A DNA stretch of 64,000 nucleotides from positions 43,114 to 107,113 of the forward strand of contig DAOTWG010000004.1 in the NCBI GenBank assembly GCA_034436015.1. Direction: 5' to 3'. How positions within the stretch are numbered: position 1 is the stretch's first letter; each line of letters opens with the position of its first letter. Source of the stretch: DAOTVX01 sp034436015 (GTDB taxonomy: Bacteria > Chloroflexota > Anaerolineae > Anaerolineales > Villigracilaceae). Below are positions 50,910 through 58,617 of the stretch, one piece after another. A program made the position numbers and the translations under genes. The notes under the pieces were generated by a model. The model had not been told where the DNA came from. It did not search any database and saw nothing but the letters and a program-made list of their open reading frames with translations.

Positions 50910-51824
50910 TCATACCTCCGCCACCCAGGCGCCGGCCAGTAGGCAGCCGACGCCCTGCACTTTGTCGCGCTGACGGCGATAGTACGCCCGCAAGGTCTTT
51001 GCCTTCCGCGCCGCCAGGGCGCTCCAGTCCGGCTCCGGCATGCGACGAGTATAGAGATGATCGTAGAGAATCGCGCGCAAGGCGCTTGTCTCGAGATAGG
51101 GGGAAGGCGACCAAGTAAAGTACAAGTCTTCCTGACCCGAAGCAAGGAGAGGATAGTCGTACACCGAGGGTTTATCGAACCCAAGGAAGAAGGTGGCTTG
51201 CGGCACATATTCGCCGTAATAGGCGGTCACGAGTTCGGAGTGTTCGGGCGCGCGCTGGTGGTGTCGGTAGTATGCTATCGCGATTTGGGCGATCTGCTCC
51301 CATGCGTCATCGGCAAAGAGACCGAGGAAAAGACGGTGGGGGGAAAACGAGGCAGTGTTCTCCTTCAGGCGGCGGGCCAACGGTAGGATGAAGGCATAAG
51401 GAGTGTTGGCAAGGAGATTCAAATTGCCGTAAAAGCGCACACGCACGCCGCAGGAACGATAGAAATCGGTGAACGTTGGCGATTCAACGAACTGGCGCAC
51501 GCCCGCGCCGAGCGCCATCTGCACATAGGCCTCGCCGCGGCCGAGCAATTCGCGGCCAAAGAGCGGCGAGAGAATCACATCCACCCCATGCTCGAAGAGC
51601 ATACGGAACAGGCGCACGTAGGCGCGCCCAGCCACGTCCATGTAGGCGGCCATGGGGTCAGGTGCAGCGGCAAGTTCTGCTCCGTGCTCCAGCCAGGCCC
51701 AACGACGCGTGCCGTTGATCGGGAACACGCAGACCTGCGGCCCGGCCTCTCGCATCCGGCGCGCTACCTCCTCCACTGGCCAGGCGAGAAACTCTTCCCA
51801 GGAAGGAATCGTTGATTTCCTCAT
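50910..51824 (-). CDS. Diterpene synthase, Rv3378c (tuberculosinol synthase) family
   Basis: A 304-residue soluble protein of the cis-prenyltransferase-like fold used by M. tuberculosis Rv3378c (296 residues), which hydrolyses the bicyclic diphosphate to a diterpene alcohol or adds it to adenosine. Blocks I recognise from Rv3378c, in order: GPQVCVFPINGTRRWAWLE, LFRMLFEHGVDVILSPLFG with RGEAYV, GNLNLLANT, LFLGLFADDAWEQIAQIAIAY, YYGEYVPQATFFLGFDKP, YPLLASGQEDLYFTWSPSPY, ALRAILYDHLYTRR and VGCLLAGAWVAE. The residue matching the reported catalytic Asp34 is Asn37 here, in FPINGTRRW. It overlaps the ICMT-like gene by ATGA and is 2 nt from the GT87-like gene. Substrate inferred from the neighbouring cyclase. 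Confidence 0.85.
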   Translation of the reverse strand: MRKSTIPSWEEFLAWPVEEVARRMREAGPQVCVFPINGTRRWAWLEHGAELAAAPDPMAAYMDVAGRAYVRLFRMLFEHGVDVILSPLFGRELLGRGEAYVQMALGAGVRQFVESPTFTDFYRSCGVRVRFYGNLNLLANTPYAFILPLARRLKENTASFSPHRLFLGLFADDAWEQIAQIAIAYYRHHQRAPEHSELVTAYYGEYVPQATFFLGFDKPSVYDYPLLASGQEDLYFTWSPSPYLETSALRAILYDHLYTRRMPEPDWSALAARKAKTLRAYYRRQRDKVQGVGCLLAGAWVAEV

Positions 51825-52405
51825 TGTTTCCTCCAGCGAGGCAGGAAACGACCCGTGCGCTGCATGTAAGCACGGTACTCCGACAAGTGCTGCGAGAGCA
51901 ACTTCTCCTCCTGAATCGCGGCGCGAGCAAAGTCCCCAAACACGTAGAGCATCATCAGCAGCGTAGGTATTGCCGGATTGACCAAGAACAGTCCAATGGC
52001 GATTCCAAAAAACGACGTAACTACCGGATGACGGATATACGCATAGGGACCGCTCTGTACCACGTGATGGTCAGGCAAGATTTCCACCCGCTCGGCATAA
52101 AAACGGCCCAAGTGTAGGCGCGCCCAAAGATGAAGGACAAAAGAGGCGATTAAAAGTATCACGCCAAGCATCTGGAGCGCCAGCCCCCAGCCGGCCTGCG
52201 TGGAAAACCCCAGCCAGGGAAGCCAGAGCGGTTGAACGACTAAGGCGCAAGCGGCCAAGACCATGGCCACGGTAAAATCCCATGCTCGCCCCGACTTCGC
52301 TGTTTGGCGCTGCCGATCATAACGGCGAATCAGGAGGAAATCCATCCCGTAGAAGGTTACCACGACCACGAGGATGACCAGCGACTGAAACCGGCCTGTC
52401 AACAT
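51821..52405 (-). CDS. Isoprenylcysteine carboxyl methyltransferase-like membrane protein
   Basis: A 194-residue ICMT/phospholipid-methyltransferase family protein with four or five helices. The signature is near the C-terminus: ERVEILPDHHVVQSGPYAYIRHPVVTSFFGIAIGL, with GPYAYxRHP the SAM and lipid-binding motif, then EEKLLSQHLSEYRAYMQRTGRFLP, the second conserved block with two Glu and the Arg-Tyr pair. ATG 52405 was chosen because GGGAGG lies just upstream; the 102-residue extension is a shadow of the preceding gene. In the diterpene operon it could methylate an acidic or prenylated product. Ordinary ICMT-like proteins of unknown role also occur widely, so this is inference. Confidence 0.85.
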   Translation of the reverse strand: MLTGRFQSLVILVVVVTFYGMDFLLIRRYDRQRQTAKSGRAWDFTVAMVLAACALVVQPLWLPWLGFSTQAGWGLALQMLGVILLIASFVLHLWARLHLGRFYAERVEILPDHHVVQSGPYAYIRHPVVTSFFGIAIGLFLVNPAIPTLLMMLYVFGDFARAAIQEEKLLSQHLSEYRAYMQRTGRFLPRWRKQ

Positions 52406-53331
52406 GGGCGTCCTCCCAAGCGGCGCGTATGAGGAATATCCGCATAGCCGAGGAGAAAATAGACATTCGGCGTCTTGCCATCGAGGCCCAGCGCCGTGAC
52501 CATGTGCGCGTCTCCGTCGGGCAAGAGGAGCTCGCAACCTACAAGCCGCCCGCGCGCACGCGCCGCCAACCACCGTCCGTCCACGCGCCAGGCTTCCTCC
52601 AACATCCGTCGCGTCCAGGGGTTCGGCGCGGCGCGATGACGTCGCTCGACCGCGCGCACTAAGCGCAAAGCCGCCTCCACGTCCGTCACGCGTTCGTGGA
52701 GAGTCAGGCATAGGTTCATGCGCTCGGCAGCGCGCTGGTACTGCCGGTAGTGCTTGCGCGTCTTCGGGCTAAGGCTCGCCAGGTACTCGTCGAAGTTCGA
52801 CCAAAGGATGTCCATCTTGGTTCCCGGCTGAGGAACGGCAAGCGGCAAGAAATCAGCCGGCCATTCCTCCCAGCGCGTTTGTTCCTCCTCGAGAAAATCG
52901 AACACTACGAAGGAAGCCCTTTGCTCCTGCGCCATCCGGCGCGCCGTCTCGATAATGAGCGATAAAGCAACGCGGCGCAAGGGAGGCGCCGGCAAAAGCA
53001 AGCCGCTCGTCGAGGACAATGGCGAACGGCAAATTAACAACGGGCGAAAGCGAAAAAGAAGTTGCAACGCCCGGCGTGCGATCGCGGGCAGGGGCAACGG
53101 CTCATCGCGGACCAAGAAAAACGTAGCCCGTGCTACATCCTGTCCGGCCAGCGCCGCCACCGCGTAGAAGGGCTGCGAATCCGCCATCACGCGCTCGCCG
53201 TACGCGTACCAACGATAGCTTTGAAACGGCCTCCCCCCGCTCAATGCGTCCCACGCTGCCGGGTCTGCCTCGTCCACGCTGCGCAGGATGCGCAGCGTCA
53301 ATTCCGCGGGGGCAAGGTCGTCGCGCCTCAT
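52399..53331 (-). CDS. FemAB/BioF2-like acyltransferase, short C-terminus
   Basis: A 310-residue GNAT-fold protein of the FemAB/peptidoglycan bridge or lipid II aminoacyl transferase type. The first half (PFQSYRWYAYGE, PLLICRSPLSST) and the linking segment DILWSNFDEYLASLSPKTRKHYRQYQRAAERMN are typical, followed by the second GNAT repeat with RWLAARARGRLVGCELLL and PNVYFLLGYADI. It ends there: the expected final strand-helix with a YDFG-like motif (about 40-50 residues) is missing, and the next gene starts inside its last codons with its ribosome-binding site embedded. Activity may be lost or altered. It is the first gene of the diterpene operon, with a -10 box 7 nt upstream. Confidence 0.72.
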   Translation of the reverse strand: MRRDDLAPAELTLRILRSVDEADPAAWDALSGGRPFQSYRWYAYGERVMADSQPFYAVAALAGQDVARATFFLVRDEPLPLPAIARRALQLLFRFRPLLICRSPLSSTSGLLLPAPPLRRVALSLIIETARRMAQEQRASFVVFDFLEEEQTRWEEWPADFLPLAVPQPGTKMDILWSNFDEYLASLSPKTRKHYRQYQRAAERMNLCLTLHERVTDVEAALRLVRAVERRHRAAPNPWTRRMLEEAWRVDGRWLAARARGRLVGCELLLPDGDAHMVTALGLDGKTPNVYFLLGYADIPHTRRLGGRPC

Positions 53332-53338
53332 GATAATA

Positions 53339-53344
53339 ATTGTA
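53339..53344 (-). promoter_or_regulatory. -10 box of the diterpene operon, leaderless spacing
   Basis: Minus-strand TACAAT ends 7 nt before the ATG at 53331 and is embedded in an AT-rich stretch (TATACAAT). No ribosome-binding site precedes the ATG, and no good -35 is seen. Confidence 0.5.
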
Positions 53345-53379
53345 TAAAATGTCCAGGCAACGCGCCTTGTAACTGGCTA

Positions 53380-54657
53380 TCAGTTTTGTAAAGAAGGCGA
53401 GGCGGTCGGATAACGGCGAAAGACCAGGAAAGCGAGAAGCAACAAAAGACCGCCGACCACGCCCAGAAGACGCACGCCGAACGGGCCATGAGGCGAATCG
53501 GCGCTACGCCCTAACATCAAGAAAAACGGAATGATGGCCAGCCCCACCCCGCTGGCCAATTGATCGAGCAATCCCCAAAACGCGTAGAACATCCCTTCGC
53601 GCCGCTGACCGCTGCGCTGCTCGTCCCAATCGGTGATCTCGGCCGCAATCGCCGAGGGCAACACCTGCGCCGCCGAAAGCGCGGCCGCGGCGAGCGCCGC
53701 CCAACCCACCCCCTGTACCAGCAACGGCAAAGGGATGGCCGCGCCAAGCCACATCAGTCCAGGCAGAACAATCGCTCCGGCCAACAAGGAAGCAAGAAAG
53801 ACGCGTCGCTTGCCAAGCCTATTCGCCAACGCCGTCGTGAGCGGCAGGCAAAGCAACGAAACCAGCACCGTCGCCAGATAGAAATACGCCGCATCGCCCT
53901 CGCTGCCTAGGCAGATTTCCGTGACAATATAGGGCATGATCTCTAGAATCAACGTGGAGGCCATCCAAAACAAGCCCCAACTCAGCGTAAAAATCCGAAA
54001 AGGGCGATACCCCAACGCCAGGCGCAAACTCCGGCGAAAGGAGAGCGAGGAGGGGATGACCTGCGGTCGAACGCGCTCGCGCAGGAACAGGAGCGGCACA
54101 AGAAGCGTGACCATCACGCCCAGCGCGTAGGTCAACGCCGCGCGCGGATAACCGAACGCCTCGATCAACGGCCCCGCCAGCCCGCTCAAGACCGCCCCAA
54201 GCAATTGAAATCCCATTTGCCAGGCCGAAACGCGAATACGTTGCGGCTCATGCACGAATAGCTCGGGCAACAAGGCATCGTAAGGCGTCTGATAACACTC
54301 ATAAGCCACATTGAAGGCGACCATCACTACGGCCAGGTAGATCAGATTCCAGATGGATTCGCCCGGCCTAGGCGGAAGCCATAGCAAAACGAAAAACAGC
54401 GGCATGCCGGCTGCGCCCATGTAAATATACGGCATTCGCCTTCCCCAGTGTGTGCGTGTGCGGTCAGAAAGATAGCCAACCGGCAACGTGATCGCCATGT
54501 TGATCAGCCGCGCCAGCAACATCACCGCGCCATAGAGCGCGGCCGGCGCGCGCGCCGCGCCGCTCGGCGGCAAATAAAAATACAGCAACCAGCCGTTCAA
54601 CACCCCCCACAGCGTCGAACTTGCAAGCGTTAGGAGCGCATAGAGAACGCCTTGCAT
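53380..54657 (-). CDS. GPH-type MFS transporter (MFS_2)
   Basis: A 425-residue secondary transporter with about twelve helices. The first conserved loop, PVGYLSDRTRTHWGRRMPYI, is the diagnostic GYxSDRTRxxxGRRRPYI block of the glycoside-pentoside-hexuronide:cation symporter family, and FNVAYECYQTPYDALLPEL is the expected next segment. Start ATG 54657 was chosen because helix 1 (LLTLASSTLWGVLNGWLLYFYL) then begins within 10 residues; an upstream start would add 24 poorly conserved residues. A weak -10 (TGC-TACACT) lies about 40 nt upstream. Substrate not predictable. The diterpene operon starts 48 nt downstream on the same strand, so transcripts may run through. Confidence 0.84.
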   Translation of the reverse strand: MQGVLYALLTLASSTLWGVLNGWLLYFYLPPSGAARAPAALYGAVMLLARLINMAITLPVGYLSDRTRTHWGRRMPYIYMGAAGMPLFFVLLWLPPRPGESIWNLIYLAVVMVAFNVAYECYQTPYDALLPELFVHEPQRIRVSAWQMGFQLLGAVLSGLAGPLIEAFGYPRAALTYALGVMVTLLVPLLFLRERVRPQVIPSSLSFRRSLRLALGYRPFRIFTLSWGLFWMASTLILEIMPYIVTEICLGSEGDAAYFYLATVLVSLLCLPLTTALANRLGKRRVFLASLLAGAIVLPGLMWLGAAIPLPLLVQGVGWAALAAAALSAAQVLPSAIAAEITDWDEQRSGQRREGMFYAFWGLLDQLASGVGLAIIPFFLMLGRSADSPHGPFGVRLLGVVGGLLLLLAFLVFRRYPTASPSLQN

Positions 54658-54763
54658 AGAGAGGCAGACGGGGAACAAGGATAGGAAAGCGACGAGGGTA
54701 GTGTAGCACAAAGCCCATCCGGCGCGCAAGCAGCAACCAACGAGCGCAGGAAGGCTGCGGCAG

Positions 54764-54790
54764 AAAAGAGCCGCCCCTCACGGGACGGCT
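54764..54790 (-). terminator. Terminator after the truncated exported-protein gene
   Basis: Minus-strand hairpin agccgtcccg / cggggcggct-type stem (about 9 bp with one mismatch) followed by ctttt. It separates the gene at 54817 from the MFS gene. Confidence 0.6.
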
Positions 54791-54816
54791 CCCAACAAAC
54801 AAGACGGCAAAACTGC

Positions 54817-55494
54817 CTATCGCTTGGTCAGCGGACGCTCGGGGACACCTCGTATCCCCCCGCTGCCGCCCGCATACGGCCGTAGGACGGAGGAACCGCA
54901 GCTATCAACCGGCGTAAAGGCGCCGAATTCCAGCCAGCCGGCGTACCACCAGTCCTCTCCAGAATCGCAAGCATCCGTTTTATCCACGTAGCCTATCATC
55001 TTCCCGCCTACCCAGACGCGCAGAGTAATGGGCTGATTCGGATCGCCGCTGCCATAGTCGGCGAGCAGGAAGTCGTAGTAATCGTTGCCGGTCCGGTTAT
55101 AGTAGGGCATAGTGGGGAAGCCCGGCCGCGGCACAATGCTGACCGATTCGGAACTCAGCCGATCGCCAGAGCCGCCATCGCGGTTCCAACAGGCGCGCGG
55201 GAAATCGCTCAGGAGACCAGGACCCAAATCGGAACTATGACCGGAATAGCCGGCGCCCACTACCCCGCCGGGGCTGCTGACATTCGGCAGCCAAATGTAC
55301 AGGTCGAGGCCGCCCCACCACTCCCAAGCGGCCACAACGCCAATGCGCCCCATGGGCGGAATGGCGAGGGGCGGCGAAACACACCAATTGCCGGAGCCGC
55401 ATGACCAGAGGTAGGGGTCAATATCCACCACGTCGGCGGTGTAGTCGCCCTTACAAACGCTTGCCTTTGAATTCTCAACGCCGAGGGCATACCT
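54817..55494 (-). pseudogene. 5'-truncated exported protein of unknown function
   Basis: The frame is open from a stop at 55495-55497 and reads RYALGVENSKASVCKGDYTADVVDIDPYLWSC onward for about 225 residues, with no clear start codon or signal peptide. The body is Gly/Trp-rich with six or more cysteines (WSCGSGNWC, KTDACDSGEDWWYAG, VDSCGSSV) and looks like an extracellular or surface protein. The coherent sequence begins close to the edge of the structured segment at 55511-55672, so the 5' end was probably replaced there. A short GTG-started version (55431) could still be made. Terminated by the hairpin at 54764. Confidence 0.6.
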
Positions 55495-55510
55495 TCAGTG
55501 CAGGATAAAC

Positions 55511-55672
55511 GCCAAGGCCGCGAGTAGAACTCGCTAGGCCAATCCGCCTAGCACCTTGGCCCGGTGGAACTCCAGCAGAATAGCCCTTGAACGTGGAAGG
55601 CGTGGGCCCAATCCGGCGGCGAACCCGGTTGAAGGTTCGCCAAAAGGCAGAAACCGCCAACGGCTGTTCTGC
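55511..55672. other. Highly structured segment between truncated genes
   Basis: Three nested or adjacent stems are exact. Outer stem gccaagg (55511-55517) with ccttggc (55554-55560) encloses two hairpins: gcgagt-aga-actcgc (55520-55534) and taggc-(6 nt)-gccta (about 55535-55550), a three-way-junction shape. Next, ggcgaacc-(8 nt)-ggttcgcc (55618-55641), then gcagaa (55647-55652) with ttctgc (55667-55672). The segment separates a truncated permease from a 5'-truncated gene, so it may be the end of a mobile element or a structured RNA. No transposase or terminal repeat identified. Confidence 0.5.
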
Positions 55673-55715
55673 TTCGGCGGAATGAGCAGCTATTGACCAC
55701 AAGATCTCAGTCATT

Positions 55716-56411
55716 TCACCCTATGTCCAGGAGCCTATGTCGGCCAGATGCCATGCGGCCAAACACACGGCTATAACCGGTTTGCAAAGGAATCAGGACA
55801 ATATCATCGGCGCCGCCTACCCTTCCTTTTGCTTCCAGCACGCCCACAACCATGAAGGAGACGCCGTTGATGGTAATTCGGCGACCTAGCGGATTTAAAC
55901 CGCTGAACAGTTCGCTGGCCGTCTGCGCTCCGAGCACCGCGACGCGCGCCTCACGCGCATTGTCCTGATCTCGCAAGAACCGTCCGCGCGCCACGGTGTA
56001 CGAACGTACTACGGCGAACTCCGGTGTAATGCCGATCACACTGTACTGCGATTGTCGACTCTCATACTTGACCGTCGCCTGCAGCTGATAATACGGAGCG
56101 GCCAAAGCAAGATCGCCGACAGCTTCGACGAGCACCTCATAGTCCCCATAGTACAAACCCGACATCGGCGCGCTTGCGTCAGCGACGCCTGGATTCATCC
56201 GCACGAAGAACCGTCCTGGCGAAACAGTGATCAGGTTCGTACCCAGGCTTTGCACGCGGTTGGTCACATCAGCCGTCGCGCCCTTCCCCACCGACATCAA
56301 CGCCGCAACGCCGATGATAATGCCAAGCATGGTCAGGCCAGAGCGCAATTTGTTTGCCAGCAATGCTCGCCAGGCAATACGAAAATTCTCGAAAAGCAGA
56401 GCCAGGTTCAT
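55716..56411 (-). pseudogene. MacB-like ABC permease, C-terminally truncated
   Basis: 231 residues of a MacB/FtsX-type permease. The N-terminal helix LRSGLTMLGIIIGVAALMSVGKGA and the extracytoplasmic MacB-PCD domain (NLITVSPGRFF, LALAAPYYQLQATVKY, AVLGAQTASELFSGLNPLGRRI, VVGVLEAKG) are intact to VLIPLQTGYSRVFGRMASGRH, and then the frame ends at once. The three C-terminal helices of the FtsX domain, needed for function, are missing (family length is about 400 residues). The ATG overlaps the ATPase stop by ATGA. Confidence 0.85.
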
Positions 56412-57124
56412 GACAGCCGTTCCTCCTGTCCAGCGATCAGAGGCTTCTTGATTTTCTCCTCGCCGACAATTCGACCGTCTTTGAGATAGAGGATGCGACT
56501 GGTATGACGGGCCACAAAGGCATCATGGGTCACGTACACGACCGTCTTGCCGAACTCACGATTAAGGCGCTGGAACAGGGCGATGATTTCCATACCGGTC
56601 TTACTATCCAGATTGCCGGTTGGTTCATCGGCCAACAGGATAAGCGGTTCGTCGACGAGAGCGCGCGCAATGGCTACACGTTGTTGTTCGCCACCGGAGA
56701 GTTGATTAGGATGATGACACCAGCGATCGGCCAGGCCAACGATTTCGAGCGCCTGACGAGCCCTCGCCTCACGTTCGCGCCCTCGGCGGCCGTTGTAAAG
56801 CAACGGCAACATCACGTTTTCCAAAGCCGTTGTACGCGGCAAAAGATTGAATTACTGGAAGACAAAACCGATTCTCCGACCGCGAATCTCCGCCAGACGG
56901 TCCTCGGACAACCGCTCTACAGTCTGTCCTTCCAGGCGATAGGTTCCCTGCGTCGGCACATCCAGGCCTCCCAAAATGGCCAGCAGCGTGCTTTTGCCCG
57001 AGCCGGAAGGCCCCATGATCGCCGCCATCTCACCAGCCTGGACGCCCAGGCTGACATCGTATAAGGCGCGAACCTCCGTCTCACCCATGCGATAAACTTT
57101 GGTAATGTGTTCGATCTCGATCAT
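56408..57124 (-). pseudogene. LolD/MacB-type ABC ATPase with in-frame stop
   Basis: A complete-length ATP-binding cassette split by one TAA at 56852-56854. The upstream part has IEIEHITKVYRMG, Walker A GPSGSGKSTLL and ends ...GFVFQ at the Q-loop; the same frame continues FNLLPRTTALENV, signature LSGGEQQRVAIARAL, Walker B ILLADEPTGNLD and switch TVVYVTHDAF. The interrupted codon is exactly after the Q-loop Gln, where relatives have Ser/Gln, and a CAA-to-TAA change would explain it. Everything else looks under normal constraint, suggesting a recent mutation or a sequencing error. Confidence 0.85.
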
Positions 57125-57138
57125 CGTGTTTCCTCTCG

Positions 57139-58466
57139 TCACGGCCTTGGCATCATGAAACCGCCGCCTGGCCTTCCCTCATCTCTACCGCCGAAAGTGG
57201 TTGTTGCGCCTGCTTGTTGCAGGAGAAGCACGCGATCGCCGACTTTCAAATCGCCGCTGACGACCACGCGGTCATCGTCCAGGATGCGACCGCTTATCAC
57301 TTGGACGCGCCGGTAACAACCATCTTCGCCAAGGAGATACACATACTCGCCCTAGCTATCGCTCTGAACGGCCGCTGCCTGGCACAGCCAGCGACTCCTG
57401 CGGCTCATCCAGTTGAATCGTCACGTCGGCGGTAGCGCCTATGAGCAGGCGCGGTCCGATTCGTTGAGCTGGACACAGACATCGAAGTACAAGACGCGCC
57501 CTGATTGACCTCGCCAAGCGGGTTACATGGAAACAACTTTGCCGGCCAAGACGAGATCCGGCAACGCTTCTACGGTAATCGTGGCCTTATCGCGGACCTG
57601 CACCTGGAGAATTTTCGACTCATCTACCGAGACCATCACATAGAGCTGGGAGCGTTCGAGCAGTTCTATGCCTAAGGAACCCGCCTCCACTACATCGCCC
57701 GGCTCATTATTGATGAAAACAACCTCGCCGTCGAAAGGTGCTATCAGATGCTGGGCGTTCACCCGATTCTGCGCTTCCTGCACAGCCGCCTGGGCCGCCA
57801 TCACATCGTTCGGGTCAGGGCCATCCTTGAGGCGCTCCCACTCTCGTTGGGCGTCCTTTAGAGCCGCCTTGGCCGCCTCATACTCGGCAACGGTGATGGC
57901 TTGATCCGTTGTGGTTGGTTTACCGGTCAACCAATTCAACGTCGTCAGAATCTGATTGCGCTTCTAGATGGCGTTATAAAGTTGGCTGTAGGCCGCGGCG
58001 CGTGATGGTATCCTTGCTGGCGCGCGCGAGAAAGAGCATCATAATTCGCCTTGGCTTTCTCGTATGCCTTTTGCGCCTCGGCCAACGCCAGCTGCGCCTG
58101 TGCACGCGCTAAGGAGGAACTTTACACTTCCTCCAGTTTGCGTTGCGCCTCGATCCAATCCACCTGCGCCTGTAGAATACTGGGAGAGAGGGATTCTGGA
58201 GTCGGCGAAGCCAAGATTTCACCAGCTTTCACCATCTGTCCAATCTTCACGTGGATCGTACCAACCGTTCCGCTCGTCCGCCATGTTAAAGAGGCGACAC
58301 GGCGCGGCATAACCGCTCCGCTCCCCTCTACGGTATCTACCACGGTAACACGGGTCACTTCGCCCCAGGCGACGTTTTGCCCGTTGCCGGGCGCAGCGCA
58401 AGCCGCCAACAAGAAAACCAACACGGAAACAATCAGGTAGCCAGGAATCGTTTTGTGCTGTCTCAT
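57139..58466 (-). pseudogene. MacA/HlyD-type efflux adaptor, multiply broken
   Basis: The N-terminal fragment (58122-58466) has a lipoprotein signal with lipobox LAAC and the first lipoyl half (GTVGTIHVKIGQMVKAGEI). It stops at 58122 with TAA. Continued homology in the same frame (SSLARAQAQLALAEAQKAYEKAKANYDAL) then needs a frameshift at about 58000-58030, passes a TAG near 57965, and reaches the coiled-coil/lipoyl fragment at 57523-57939 (AAVQEAQNRVNAQHLIAPFDGEVVFINNEPG). At least one further stop and shift precede the C-terminal piece at 57139-57342. With the broken ATPase and permease this is a dying MacAB-type exporter operon. Confidence 0.85.
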
Positions 58467-58592
58467 TGTTCTCTCCTTCGAATGGTTTGCCGGTTTTTTA
58501 TGTCCATCTGCTTTTAACTATAGCCACCGATTTTCAAAACATTTTGGAGAGACGAGGGAAAATTGTGCATTCGCCTTTTGATGCGATGCGTG

Positions 58593-58598
58593 TATAAT
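58593..58598 (+). promoter_or_regulatory. -10 box for the MBL-fold gene
   Basis: TATAAT 19 nt before the ATG at 58618, with CGGAGG between. The -35 region is weak. Confidence 0.45.
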
Positions 58599-58617
58599 AG
58601 CCCTACGCGGAGGCTCC

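Noticed and set aside
50910..51824. Alternative call as undecaprenyl diphosphate synthase
   Set aside because: GTRRW resembles the UppS DGNxRW motif, but the remaining blocks and the 304-residue length match Rv3378c instead, and UppS motifs further on are lacking.
55475..55714. 79-residue ORF in the structured segment
   Set aside because: No ribosome-binding site, no recognisable motif, and coincides with stable hairpins; treated as non-coding.
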